A DNA stretch of 64,000 bases from NCBI RefSeq assembly GCF_001905445.1, contig NZ_LIVQ01000005.1, positions 310,001-374,000 of the forward strand, read 5' to 3'. The stretch is from Streptomyces sp. CB00455 (GTDB lineage Bacteria > Actinomycetota > Actinomycetes > Streptomycetales > Streptomycetaceae). Below the pieces are notes generated by a model that saw only the letters and a list, made by a program, of their open reading frames with translations, was not told the DNA's origin and searched no databases. The translations under genes were made by a program, and so were the position numbers. This document shows, one piece after another, positions 1 through 8,062 of this stretch; positions within the stretch are counted from its first letter, which is position 1, and each line of letters starts with the position of its first letter.

Positions 1-174
1 CTGTCCTCGCTGGTCGGCTCGCCGGTACCGGCCGGGCTGCGGCTCACCGCACCGCCCGTGCTGACCCAGACGCTGGGCTTGGCGGCCCTGGTCGCCGTGG
101 CCGTGCTCGTGGAGGCGGCGCTGTCCGGCAGACGACAGATCACCACCGAGTTGAGAGCGGGAGACCAGCGGTGA
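1..174 (+). CDS. ABC transporter permease, C-terminal end (partial)
   Basis: The window opens inside a reading frame that ends with TGA at 172-174. The last 57 residues hold one hydrophobic segment (LGLAALVAVAVLVEAAL) followed by a short basic tail. That is how FtsX/MacB-like permeases usually end. The stop overlaps the GTG start of the next gene, an ABC ATPase, in a GTGA arrangement, so the two are translationally coupled and probably form one exporter. The family call rests mainly on this neighbour. The start and most of the protein lie outside the window. Confidence 0.6.
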   Translation: MSSLVGSPVPAGLRLTAPPVLTQTLGLAALVAVAVLVEAALSGRRQITTELRAGDQR

Positions 175-1142
175 CCACCGAGCAGCCGACCTACGAAGAG
201 CTGCGGCGGCAGGCCCTGGCCGCCGCGGAGCCCCGGACACCCGGGGCGGACACGGCCATCGTCTGCGACCGCCTCGTACGCATCTTCAGTACCGACGGGG
301 TCGAGGTGCAAGCCCTGCAGGGTCTCGAACTGACCGTGGTGCGGGGGGACCTGGTGGCGCTGGTCGGGGCCTCCGGCAGCGGCAAGTCGACCCTGCTGAA
401 CATCCTGGCCGGCCTGGACGTGCCGACGGCGGGGAGCGCTACCGTGGGCGGCTACGACCTGCTGGAGATGTCCGCGAAGGACCGGTTGCGCTACCGGCGC
501 GAGGCGGTGGGCTTCGTCTGGCAGCAGACGGCCCGCAACCTGCTGCCCTTCCTGACGGCGGCCCAGAACGTCGCCCTGCCCATGCAGCTGCGGGGCCGGG
601 GCTCGCGCGGGGCGGCCGGGCGCCGGACGGCCCGGCGGGTCGGTGACCTCCTGGAGGCCCTGGAGATCGCCGACCTGGCGGGCCGCCGGCCCGTCGAGCT
701 CTCCGGCGGACAGCAGCAGCGCGTGGCCATCGCCGTGGCCATGGCCAATGACCCGCGGGTCCTCCTTGCTGACGAGCCCACGGGCGAACTGGACTCCGAG
801 ACCGGAGCCGCGATCTTCGAAGCCTTCCGTACCGTGAACCGGGAGCTGGGCGCGACCGTGGTCATCGTGACCCACGATCCACTCGTCGCCGGCGAGGTCC
901 GCCGTACCGTCGCCATCCGCGACGGCCGCACCAGCAGCGAGGTCCTGCGCCGCACGGTCACCGACGAGCACGGGGCGGAGTCGGTGAGCGAGCGCGAGTA
1001 CGTGATGCTGGACCGCACGGGCCGCGTGCAGTTGCCGCAGAAGTTCCTGGAGGCCCTCGGCATGGAGCAGCGGGTGGCGGTCGATCTGGCGGCCGATCAC
1101 ATCGAGCTACGCCGCGACGACGCCGACGATCCGGGCAGCTAG
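171..1142 (+). CDS. ABC transporter ATP-binding protein with C-terminal AbrB-like domain
   Basis: A 323-residue ATPase of the MacB/LolD type that would energise the permease encoded just upstream. Visible motifs are Walker A GASGSGKST (Lys72), signature LSGGQQQR from Leu177, and Walker B VLLADEPTGE (Asp201, Glu202). The H-loop is in VTHDPL. Usual members stop near residue 230-250. This one continues with about 75 residues, of which roughly 276-315 (DRTGRVQLPQKFLEALGM, then V-x-V and IELRR) read like a SpoVT/AbrB swapped-hairpin DNA-binding element. The GTG start is fixed by the overlap with the upstream stop. The ABC assignment is firm; the AbrB-like call is by eye. Confidence 0.93.
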   Translation: MTTEQPTYEELRRQALAAAEPRTPGADTAIVCDRLVRIFSTDGVEVQALQGLELTVVRGDLVALVGASGSGKSTLLNILAGLDVPTAGSATVGGYDLLEMSAKDRLRYRREAVGFVWQQTARNLLPFLTAAQNVALPMQLRGRGSRGAAGRRTARRVGDLLEALEIADLAGRRPVELSGGQQQRVAIAVAMANDPRVLLADEPTGELDSETGAAIFEAFRTVNRELGATVVIVTHDPLVAGEVRRTVAIRDGRTSSEVLRRTVTDEHGAESVSEREYVMLDRTGRVQLPQKFLEALGMEQRVAVDLAADHIELRRDDADDPGS

Positions 1143-1181
1143 TGCTGTAGCCGGGACGGTTCACCTTCCTGGTTACAGCAC
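1142..1181. terminator. Hairpin after the ABC operon
   Basis: Arms 1142-1152 and 1171-1181 pair over 11 bases with one wobble or mismatch (GTGCTGTAGCC against GGTTACAGCAC). The stem begins at the last base of the ABC gene's stop codon, so it probably ends that operon. The left arm also belongs to a 10-bp sequence repeated in inverted orientation at 2820-2829. Confidence 0.5.
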
Positions 1182-1336
1182 CAGACCTGGTCAGACCCCT
1201 TGTGCAGCGGCGTGGTCGTCCACCGGCGGTGGGGGCGCGGGCCGGGGTCGCCTGGCGCCCGCGAGCGGTTCCGTCACCTCCCCGGCCCGGGGGTCGTTAG
1301 GGCCTGGGGGTCGGCTCGGGGCGAAGGGATGACGGA

Positions 1337-2809
1337 ATGCGGCAGTTTCCTCTGGAGAGGCACCACGTGGCACCCGGTCGGGTGGTCGAGTGGCGGTTGC
1401 GGTCCACAGCCGCGGAGGGCGGGGGCGGCGCGGCGGGCCGGAGGGCGTCCTTCAACCAGGACAAGCACTTCACCGTCGCCGAGGAGAGCCGGGCCGCCGA
1501 CGACCCCGTCGCGTCGTGGCTCGCGGTCACCTTCGAGGTGGCGGGCCGGCTGGACGAAGCGGCCATGGCCGGGGCGTTGCTGGCCTTCGTCCAGCGGCAC
1601 GAGGTGCTGCGGTGCGCCTTCCGCCGGCTGGCCGGGGAGCTGGCCTGTGAGCCCTTCGACCCCGCCGCACTGGCGCTGGAGCCCGAGCACGTGGGCACGT
1701 TCGCGACTGCCGAACGACTGCGCGGCTTCCTCGTCGAGCGGTTCACACGCAGCATCGACACGCTGTCCTGGCCGCTGTTCATCATGGGCGCGGTCCTGCG
1801 CGAGGACTCCGCGACGGTCTACCTCGCCTTCGACCACATCGTGTGCGACGGCATGTCGATGCCGGTGGTCGTCCAGGAGGTGATGACGGCGTACGAGGCC
1901 CTGTGCCGGGGCGAGGAGGTCGCGGCGCAGCCCGCGCCCAGTTACCTCGACTTCGCCGAGGAGCAGCGCCGGCAGTACCTGTCCATCGACGCCCGCGACG
2001 CACGCCTGGACTACTGGAAGTCCTTCATGGGGCCGCAGGAGGAGTTCTTCCCCCGCTTCCCCCTGGACCTCGGTGTGGAGCCGGGGCGGATGTACCCGAT
2101 CGTCAACGAGGCGTCCCTGCTGCTGGACTCCGGCGAGGCGGAGGTGTTCGAGAAGACCTGCCTGGCCGTCGGCGGGAAGCCGTTCATGGGGGTGCTGGCC
2201 GCGGTCGCCGTGTGCCTGCGCGAGGCGGGCGGGCCCGGGGTCTACCGCGGCCTGATGCCGGTCAGCGAGCGCGGCCGCGAGACGTGGGCCGAGTCGGTGG
2301 GCTGGTTCGTCAATACGATGCCCATCGAGTTCGACGCCTCCCCCGGCCGGGACTTCGCCCAGGTCATGGCGGGTGTCCGGGCAGGTTTCACCGAGATGAT
2401 CGGCCACATCGACGTGCCGTTCGTCCGCGCATGGGAGCTGCTGGCGCCCACGGAGTTCGCGGCCCGCTCGTGGCCGTACCCGGTGAACTTCTTCTCCTAC
2501 ATCGACATGCGCAAGTGCCGGGGCGCCGAACGCCACGAGGAGTGGCGGCCCGCCACCCACGTGTGGTCGGCCCGCGCCAACGGTGCCTGTTCGTGGTTCC
2601 AGCGCGACTCCGACGGGCTGCACATGAACTCCATCTACGTCGACACCCGCGCGGCCCGCCGCACCATGGGCGACTTCCAGGAGGCGCTGCGCCTGACGGT
2701 CGGCGACATCGCCCGTTCGGGCGGCTTCCGGCGCCCCCTCGCGCTGACGCCGCCGCGCCGGCCCGTGGGGAGCCCGCTGGACGCCGCGGGGGTCGCCCGG
2801 CGCGGCTGA
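1337..2809 (+). CDS. Stand-alone condensation-domain acyltransferase
   Basis: A 490-residue protein with the fold signature of NRPS condensation domains or PapA-type acyltransferases, with no adenylation or carrier domain. The catalytic HxxxDG motif is present as FDHIVCDG (His167, Asp171, Gly172). The first His of the usual HHxxxDG is Asp. Downstream, WFVNTMPIEFD and FFSYIDMRK match the later structural region of C-domains. The ATG is preceded by GAAGGGA at good spacing. Such proteins join an acyl or peptidyl carrier-bound group to an amine or alcohol; the substrate cannot be told, and no NRPS/PKS gene is visible nearby. It converges on the sigma-factor gene and is framed by a short inverted repeat. 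Confidence 0.85.
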   Translation: MRQFPLERHHVAPGRVVEWRLRSTAAEGGGGAAGRRASFNQDKHFTVAEESRAADDPVASWLAVTFEVAGRLDEAAMAGALLAFVQRHEVLRCAFRRLAGELACEPFDPAALALEPEHVGTFATAERLRGFLVERFTRSIDTLSWPLFIMGAVLREDSATVYLAFDHIVCDGMSMPVVVQEVMTAYEALCRGEEVAAQPAPSYLDFAEEQRRQYLSIDARDARLDYWKSFMGPQEEFFPRFPLDLGVEPGRMYPIVNEASLLLDSGEAEVFEKTCLAVGGKPFMGVLAAVAVCLREAGGPGVYRGLMPVSERGRETWAESVGWFVNTMPIEFDASPGRDFAQVMAGVRAGFTEMIGHIDVPFVRAWELLAPTEFAARSWPYPVNFFSYIDMRKCRGAERHEEWRPATHVWSARANGACSWFQRDSDGLHMNSIYVDTRAARRTMGDFQEALRLTVGDIARSGGFRRPLALTPPRRPVGSPLDAAGVARRG

Positions 2810-2819
2810 GCCTCCGGTC

Positions 2820-2829
2820 ACAGCACTAG
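2820..2829. repeat. Right copy of 10-bp inverted repeat flanking the condensation gene
   Basis: ACAGCACTAG here is the exact reverse complement of CTAGTGCTGT at 1139-1148. The two copies bracket the condensation-domain gene, about 1.7 kb apart. The right copy contains the stop codon of the sigma-factor gene and the left copy the stop codon of the ABC gene. Confidence 0.6.
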
Positions 2830-4099
2830 GTTCCGTCGTCGAAATCCCGCCCGGCCCGCGGCGCCCGGCACCGCCCCGCGCGCCCGAGGAGCAGCGCGCG
2901 TTCCCGGGCGTTGCGGGTGAGGGTGGCGGCCGCTCGAACTCCGCGCGGGCCTCGGCCGGCCGGCCGAGCCGCTCCAGCAGATCTCCCCGTACGCTCGGCA
3001 GCAGGTGGTAGGCGCGCAGGGCCGGTTCCCGCGCCAGCGCGTCGACCAGGGGCAGCGCCGCCTGCGGCCCCTGCGCCATCGAGACGGCGACGGCCCGGTT
3101 GAGTTCGACCACCGGTGAGGGGACGAGCGTGACGAGCCGCCCGTACAGCGCGGCGATCGCGGACCAGTCGGTGCCCTCGTACCGGACCGCCGCCGCGTGG
3201 CAGCCCGCGATCGCGGCCTGGAGCGCGTACGGGCCGCTGCCCGCGCGGCGCAGGGCCTCGACGCCCCGGTGGATCAGCAGCCGGTTCCACCGGGCCCGGT
3301 TCTGGTCGGCGAGCAGCACCGGGTCTCCGTCGGCGCCGGTGCGGGCGGCCGTCCGGGACGCCTGGAACTCCAGCAGCGCGGCGAGGCCGTGGACTTCGGG
3401 CTCCGCCGGCATCAGCGCGGCCAGGACACGGGCCAGGCGCAGGGCGTCCTCGCACAGGGCGGGGCGCAGGAGGTCCTCGCCGGCGGTGGCCGAGTAGCCC
3501 TCGTTGAAGACGAGGTAGATGACCTCCAGGACCGAGCCGAGCCGGGCCTCGCGGTCGGCGCCGTAGGGCACCTCGAAGGGCACCCCGGCCGTGGCCAGCG
3601 TCCGCTTGGCCCGCACGATGCGCTGCGCGACCGTGGGCTCGGACGCGAGGAAGGCGCGGGCGATCTCGGAGGTGGTCAGCCCGCCCACCAGGCGCAGGGT
3701 GAGGGCGATCCGGGCCTCGGTGGCGAGGACGGGGTGGCAGGAGGTGAAGACCAGGCGCAGCAGGTCGTCGTCGATGTCCTGGGGGTCCGCCGGTTCGGCG
3801 GGCGGCGGCGCGTCCTGGAGGCTGCGGCCGACCTCCGCGAGTTTGCGCGCGTAGGTCTCCCTGCGGCGCACGAGGTCGACGGCGCGGTGTCGGGCGGTGG
3901 CCATGAGCCAGGCGCCCGGCCGGTCGGGGACGCCGGTTCGCGGCCACTGCTCCAGCGCGGCGACCAGGGCGTCCTGGGCGAGTTCCTCGGCGATGCCGAC
4001 GTCCCGCACGATGCGGGCGACACCGGCGATGATCCGCGCGGACTCGATCCTGAACACCGCTTCGACCGCCTCGGGCGCACTCACTGCCGTCACGGCCAC
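2826..4099 (-). pseudogene. ECF42-type RNA polymerase sigma factor, frameshifted near its 3' end
   Basis: About 420 residues with sigma-70 region 2 (ELAQDALVAALEQW), region 4 (GGLTTSEIARAFLASEPTVAQRI) and the long helical/TPR-like C-terminal extension typical of ECF42 sigma factors. It follows a YCII/DGPF protein gene, the standard ECF42 partner. Reading is normal from a GTG at 4099 to about position 2932. There one base seems to be missing in the C/G run around 2929-2932. The expected continuation (TLTRNARERALLLGRAG) then appears in the next frame and ends with TAG at 2826-2828. Without the shift the frame runs on antisense through the neighbour. This may be a real mutation or a sequence error; the two main sigma domains are intact. 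Confidence 0.85.
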
Positions 4100-4151
4100 T
4101 CATCAGAGCAGCCGTGACGGGGCAGGGCAAGCGCGACGGGCACGGCGCGGA

Positions 4152-4508
4152 TCACATCTCGGCGATCTCCCGGACCTCGGCACCGAGGGTCCACTCGGGC
4201 GGGTGGATCTCCAGGAAACGCCTGGCCCACTCCAGTGCCTCGGCCTTGTCCTTGCACTGGATGAGGGAGTAGCCGCCGACGACCTCCTTGGTCTCGGTGA
4301 AGGGACCGTCGGTGTAGCCGATCTTCCCGCCGGACCAGGTGACCCGGGTGCCGTCGGCAGTGGGGAGCAGGCCGGCCGTGTCGAGCATGACCCCGGCCTT
4401 GGTGATCTCCTCAAGGAGTGCGCCCATCCGCTGTTCGAACTCCGGCGGGAAGCCCTCGGTGGGAAGCTTCTGCTCATCGATGCGGATCATCGTCAGGAAA
4501 CGCGGCAT
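4152..4508 (-). CDS. YCII/DGPF-family protein, ECF42 partner
   Basis: A 118-residue protein with the family's signature stretch TDGPFTETKEVVGGYSLIQ and a ferredoxin-like alpha/beta pattern. YCII (DGPF) proteins of this type are regularly encoded next to ECF42 sigma factors and are thought to act in their signalling or as stress enzymes; the exact reaction is unknown. The ATG at 4508 is preceded by AGGAG. The sigma-factor gene starts 52 bp downstream on the same strand, so the two probably share a transcript. The length is normal and nothing is missing. Confidence 0.92.
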   Translation of the reverse strand: MPRFLTMIRIDEQKLPTEGFPPEFEQRMGALLEEITKAGVMLDTAGLLPTADGTRVTWSGGKIGYTDGPFTETKEVVGGYSLIQCKDKAEALEWARRFLEIHPPEWTLGAEVREIAEM

Positions 4509-4684
4509 GGTGACTCCTCGGTCGGGGGGGCGGGGGCATTCCCCGCCTCTCATCCCTGCGTCGAACGGGAGGCTCCCGGATCGACAGCCCATCGAAGATT
4601 CTTCGGAGGATTTTCCCGAGCGGCCACCCGACCCGTTCCTACCAGCGAGTGTCGCGGCCCAGGCCGCCCCCCGAGAGGACCCTC

Positions 4685-5062
4685 ATGCCGCGCACCCCTT
4701 CCTCCCCACTGCTGCTCGCCGGTCTCCTGGCCGGGGCCGCGGTCGCGCACGCGGCCGCGCCCCGCCGGTTCGACGCGATCGTCCCGCGCTCACTGCCCGG
4801 CAGCCCGCGCCGCTGGACGTACGCGAGCGGGGTGGTGGAGCTCGCGCTGGCCGCCGGTGTCGCCCATCCGCGGACCCGCCGGATGGCGTCCCTGGCCGCG
4901 GCGGCGTTCTTCGTCGGCGTGTTCCCGGCGAACGTCAAGACGGCCGCCGACGCCCGGCACCGCTCCGCCGCCGCGCGGGCCGCGGCGCTGGGCCGGCTGC
5001 CGCTCCAGGTGCCGCTGGTGCTGTGGGCCCTCAGGGTCGGCCGGGACGCCGCCACCGGATGA
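4685..5062 (+). CDS. DoxX-like small membrane protein
   Basis: 125 residues with about four hydrophobic segments (near residues 6-22, 43-56, 63-80 and 102-118), the size and spacing of DoxX-like proteins. FFVGVFPANVKTAADA resembles the conserved loop of that family. These proteins sit in the cytoplasmic membrane and their role is poorly known. The ATG is preceded by GAGAGGA. It is divergent from the YCII/sigma pair and convergent with the next gene, with a strong terminator between. Confidence 0.75.
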   Translation: MPRTPSSPLLLAGLLAGAAVAHAAAPRRFDAIVPRSLPGSPRRWTYASGVVELALAAGVAHPRTRRMASLAAAAFFVGVFPANVKTAADARHRSAAARAAALGRLPLQVPLVLWALRVGRDAATG

Positions 5063-5190
5063 CGGCCGCCGGATGACGCTCACCCAGAGGCCGTAGCCGG
5101 GTGACCGACGGAAGACCGCCGGATGGGCGCCGCCGGACAACCGTCGCGGGATCGCATCCGAACCGGCGCCCGCGCCGGAAGAGCGGCACA

Positions 5191-5225
5191 GAGCCCCCGG
5201 TCACACGTCGGCGGACCGGGGGCTC
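5191..5225. terminator. Bidirectional terminator
   Basis: Perfect 12-bp arms GAGCCCCCGGTC (5191-5202) and GACCGGGGGCTC (5214-5225) with an 11-base loop. It lies between two convergent genes, with no T-run, as is common in this kind of genome. Confidence 0.8.
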
Positions 5226-5271
5226 GCCGTTTCCCGCGCGGGGGCGGGAGCGCCGGCCGCCACGGCGGCCG

Positions 5272-5541
5272 TCAGCGGCTGTCGCCCGCCCAGTCCCAGC
5301 GCCCCGGGTCGTCCGCGCGGCGCCGGTAGTGGGCGCGGCCGCCCGCCCCGTAGCGCCCTATCTCGGTGGGCAGCCGGGCCTCTTCGGTCAGCTGCGGGCC
5401 GCTCCAGCCGGTGACGTCGAGCAGGAGGCCGTCGAGCGGGCCGCCGACGAGTTCGCCGTAGACGTGGCCGGGGCGGGGTCCCGGGTCGGGGTCGTCGTGG
5501 TCGGCGCCGTAGACCCGGCGCCTGAGCATCCTGTCGTCCAT
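5272..5541 (-). CDS. Hypothetical protein
   Basis: 89 residues starting at ATG 5541. The centre reads HVYGELVGGPLDGLLLDVTGW and the tail is rich in Arg and Trp. I do not recognise a named family, although short proteins with this GGPLDG pattern are common in streptomycetes. No signal peptide or membrane segment is visible. It diverges from the thioredoxin-like gene, with about 100 bp between starts that must hold both promoters. Confidence 0.6.
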   Translation of the reverse strand: MDDRMLRRRVYGADHDDPDPGPRPGHVYGELVGGPLDGLLLDVTGWSGPQLTEEARLPTEIGRYGAGGRAHYRRRADDPGRWDWAGDSR

Positions 5542-5645
5542 ACCGCTCAGCTTCACAGGGACCACTGACAATCGGCCACCACCGGGAGCGGCGATGATGG
5601 TGGCCGCCCTCCGGCCGGGGGCGGGACCGAGCGAGGAGCGCACGC

Positions 5646-5984
5646 ATGGCACGTCGGGTACACCAGCCACTGGAGGACCAGGAGTTCGATTTCGTCCTGT
5701 CCATGGCGCCGGGGCCGGTTCTCGCCTACTTCTGCGGGACCTGGCCCAAGGCTCTGAAGGCCTGCCGCGCGATGGACGAGGTCGTCGGTGAGCTGGCCGA
5801 GGAGTACGGGGCGCGGTTCACCGCCGTGCGCACCGACATGACCCGCTGCCCCGGAGCCACCAGGCGCTACGGCGTCACCGGCGCCCCGACCACCGTGCTC
5901 CTCAGGGACGGCGGGGCGGTCGCGAGCCAGGCCGGGCCGATGACCCGCGAGGAGTTCCGGGCCTTCCTGGACGCCCATCTCTGA
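5646..5984 (+). CDS. Thioredoxin-fold protein lacking the CxxC active site
   Basis: 112 residues with the thioredoxin beta-alpha-beta layout: VLAYFCGTWPKALKAC where the WCGPC site should be, VRTDMTRCPGATRRYGVTG in the central strand-helix, and the cis-proline loop GAPTTVLLRDG. The redox pair is replaced (TWPK in place of a CxxC), leaving only isolated cysteines. It therefore probably binds a partner or client rather than acting as a dithiol reductase. The start ATG fits a leader with GAGGAGCG. The fold call is good; the function is unknown. Confidence 0.8.
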   Translation: MARRVHQPLEDQEFDFVLSMAPGPVLAYFCGTWPKALKACRAMDEVVGELAEEYGARFTAVRTDMTRCPGATRRYGVTGAPTTVLLRDGGAVASQAGPMTREEFRAFLDAHL

Positions 5985-6115
5985 AGCCCCGCGCCCCCGG
6001 GTTGGGCCCTGCGGGCGAACTCGGGTCATCTGGCCGAAAGTGGCATAGGTGGGATAGGTGCCTCAGGCATGTAATGGAGTCCGGCGAGACGGAACCATCG
6101 CTTGCGAGGTACTTG

Positions 6116-7303
6116 ATGTCAGAGACCGTTGTCTTTCCGCAGGACCGAACCTGCCCCTACCACCCCCCGGCCGCCTACGAGCCCCTGCGGAAGGGTCGGC
6201 CGCTCTCCCGGGTCACCCTCTTCGACGGCCGCTCCGTATGGATCGTCACCGGACACGCCGAAGCGCGTGTCCTGCTCGCCGACGGCCGGCTGTCCTCCGA
6301 CCGCACCAACGCCGCCTTCCCCATGCCGACCAGGCGGTTCAGGGGGCTGCAGAACCGGCGCGCCGCGCTGCTCGGGGTCGACGACCCCGAGCACAACACC
6401 CAGCGCCGCATGCTGATCCCCAGCTTCACCCTGAAGCGGACCGCCGCCCTGCGGCCGCGGATCCAGCAGACCGTGGACCGGCTGATCGACGAGATGGCCG
6501 CCAAGGGCACGGAGGCGGAGCTGGTCGCCGCCTTCGCACTGCCGGTGCCGTCGATGGTGATCTGCTCCCTGCTCGGAGTCCCCTACGAGGACCACGAGTT
6601 CTTCGAGGGGCAGTCACGGCGGCTGCTGCGCGGGCCGGAACCGGCCGATGTGGAGGACGCCCGCAGGCGGCTCGACGGCTACCTCGTCGACCTCATCGAG
6701 CGCAAGCGCCGCGAGCCCGGGGACGGGCTGCTCGACGAGCTCATCGCGCAGCGGCTGGAGACCGGCGAGCTCGACGTCGAGGAGCTGGTCGCCCTGGCCG
6801 TGATCCTGCTGGTCGCGGGGCACGAGACCACCGCCAACATGATCTCGCTCGGCACCTTCACCCTGCTGCGCCACCCCGAGCAGCTGGCCGAGCTGCGCTC
6901 CGACCCGGCCCTGATCTCCTCGGCGGTCGAGGAGCTCATGCGGTTCCTGTCCATCGCGGACGGCATGCTGCGGGTGGCGACGCAGGACATCGAGGTCGGC
7001 GGGGTGACCGTGCGCGCGGATGACGGGGTGGTCTTCTCCACCTCGGTCATCAACCGTGACGAGTCCGTCTTCGAGGAGCCGGACTCACTGGACTGGCACC
7101 GGCCCACGCGCCACCACCTGGCCTTCGGCTTCGGCATCCACCAGTGCCTCGGCCAGAACCTGGCCCGGGCGGAGATGGAGATCGCCCTCGGCACGCTGTT
7201 CGAGCGGCTGCCCGGGCTGCGACTGGCGGCCGAGCCGGAGCGGATCCCCTTCAAACCCGGGGACACCATCCAGGGCATGGTCGAACTGCCCGTGGCGTGG
7301 TGA
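6116..7303 (+). CDS. Cytochrome P450, CYP105-like
   Basis: A 395-residue P450. The oxygen-activation motif is AGHETT (residues 234-239), the K-helix carries EELMR, and the heme loop is FGFGIHQCLG with Cys344 as the iron ligand. The N-terminus FPQDRTCPYHPPAAYEPLR is the pattern of actinobacterial CYP105 enzymes, soluble monooxygenases that hydroxylate xenobiotics or secondary metabolites. ATG 6116 was chosen for family length, with GAGG upstream; an in-frame ATG at 6074 would add 14 residues. The stop overlaps the start of a [3Fe-4S] ferredoxin gene, its likely electron donor. Substrate unknown. Confidence 0.95.
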   Translation: MSETVVFPQDRTCPYHPPAAYEPLRKGRPLSRVTLFDGRSVWIVTGHAEARVLLADGRLSSDRTNAAFPMPTRRFRGLQNRRAALLGVDDPEHNTQRRMLIPSFTLKRTAALRPRIQQTVDRLIDEMAAKGTEAELVAAFALPVPSMVICSLLGVPYEDHEFFEGQSRRLLRGPEPADVEDARRRLDGYLVDLIERKRREPGDGLLDELIAQRLETGELDVEELVALAVILLVAGHETTANMISLGTFTLLRHPEQLAELRSDPALISSAVEELMRFLSIADGMLRVATQDIEVGGVTVRADDGVVFSTSVINRDESVFEEPDSLDWHRPTRHHLAFGFGIHQCLGQNLARAEMEIALGTLFERLPGLRLAAEPERIPFKPGDTIQGMVELPVAW

Positions 7304-7518
7304 GGCCGGTGCCGACCCCGCGCCTGCACATCGACATCGACACCGGCGTCTGCATCGGCGCGGGCCAGTGCGCGCTGACCGCGCCCGGGGTGTTCACCCA
7401 GGACGACGACGGCTTCAGCGAGCTGCTGCCGGGCCGCGAGGACGGCGCCGGAAGCGCGCTGGTCCGCGAAGCCGCCCGGGCCTGCCCGGTTTCCGCCATC
7501 TCCGTACGGGAGGAGTGA
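7300..7518 (+). CDS. [3Fe-4S] ferredoxin, P450 redox partner
   Basis: 72 residues starting with GTG 7300, which overlaps the P450 stop (GTGA). Cluster ligands are in CIGAGQC and, near the C-terminus, ARACPVSAI. That gives the three cysteines of a single [3Fe-4S] cluster, with Gly/Ala where a fourth would be. Small ferredoxins of this type pass electrons from an NAD(P)H ferredoxin reductase to the P450. No reductase gene is in the window, so a housekeeping reductase must serve. Confidence 0.93.
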   Translation: MRPVPTPRLHIDIDTGVCIGAGQCALTAPGVFTQDDDGFSELLPGREDGAGSALVREAARACPVSAISVREE

Positions 7519-7554
7519 GGTCCCGGGGATCCGGATCTCCGGGGATCCGACTCC

Positions 7555-7640
7555 CCGGGGTGACGGATCCCGGGGTGACGGATCCCGGGGTGACGGATCC
7601 CGGGGTGACGGATCCCGGGGTGACGGATCCCGGGGTGACG
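7555..7640. repeat. 15-bp tandem repeat upstream of the DUF1304-tetR operon
   Basis: Five exact copies of TGACGGATCCCGGGG occupy 7561-7635, with partial copies on both sides (the run CCGGGG before and TGACG after). It ends directly at a 34-bp operator-like palindrome. Confidence 0.9.
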
Positions 7641-7670
7641 ATTTCCTGTACAGTTGTCCAGGAAATCGTC
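7637..7670. promoter_or_regulatory. Palindromic operator, probably for the adjacent TetR regulator
   Basis: Perfect 12-bp arms GACGATTTCCTG (7637-7648) and CAGGAAATCGTC (7659-7670) around the centre TACAGTTGTC. The centre contains TACAGT, a plausible -10 box. It lies about 40 bp upstream of the DUF1304 start, the right place for autoregulation of the two-gene operon. Confidence 0.75.
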
Positions 7671-7708
7671 CATCCCGGAGATCCCTCCCCAGCGAAGTGG
7701 AGGTGGCC

Positions 7709-8062
7709 GTGCACACGGTCGCCCAGATCCTGATCGGCCTCGTGGCCGCACTGCACGCGTACTTCCTGGTGCTGGAGATGTTCCTGTGGCAGCGCCCGCC
7801 CGGGCGCGCACTCTCGGGCTTCGACGCGGACACCGCCCGCCTCACGGCGCCGCTCGCCGCCAACCAGGGCCTCTACAACGGCTTCCTCGCCGCCGGCCTG
7901 GTGTGGTCCCTGGTCATCGACTCCCTCGCCACCCAGGTCTTCTTCCTGTCGTGCGTGGTCATCGCCGGGGTCTACGGGGCCGCGACGGCGAACCGCCGGA
8001 TCCTGATCGCCCAGGCGCTGCCCGGGGCGCTCGCCCTCGGCGCGGCGCTGCTCGCCGGGTGA
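7709..8062 (+). CDS. DUF1304 family membrane protein
   Basis: 117 residues with four predicted membrane segments. The N-terminal pattern VAQILIGLVAALHAYFLVLE followed by MFLW, then NQGLYNGFLAAGLVW, is the DUF1304 signature. Function is unknown in the family. GTG 7709 was chosen because GGAGG stands five bases upstream; an in-frame GTG at 7697 would swallow that site. The stop overlaps the TetR start, so the regulator is co-translated. Confidence 0.88.
   Translation: MHTVAQILIGLVAALHAYFLVLEMFLWQRPPGRALSGFDADTARLTAPLAANQGLYNGFLAAGLVWSLVIDSLATQVFFLSCVVIAGVYGAATANRRILIAQALPGALALGAALLAG

Noticed and set aside
1274..2825. Long antisense extension of the sigma-factor frame through the condensation gene
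   Set aside because: It arises only because of the frameshift near 2930. The translation is compositional and antisense to a well-supported gene.
6074..6115. Alternative upstream start for the P450
   Set aside because: It would add 14 residues not typical of CYP105 N-termini; ATG 6116 directly precedes the conserved FPQDRTCPYHPP region.
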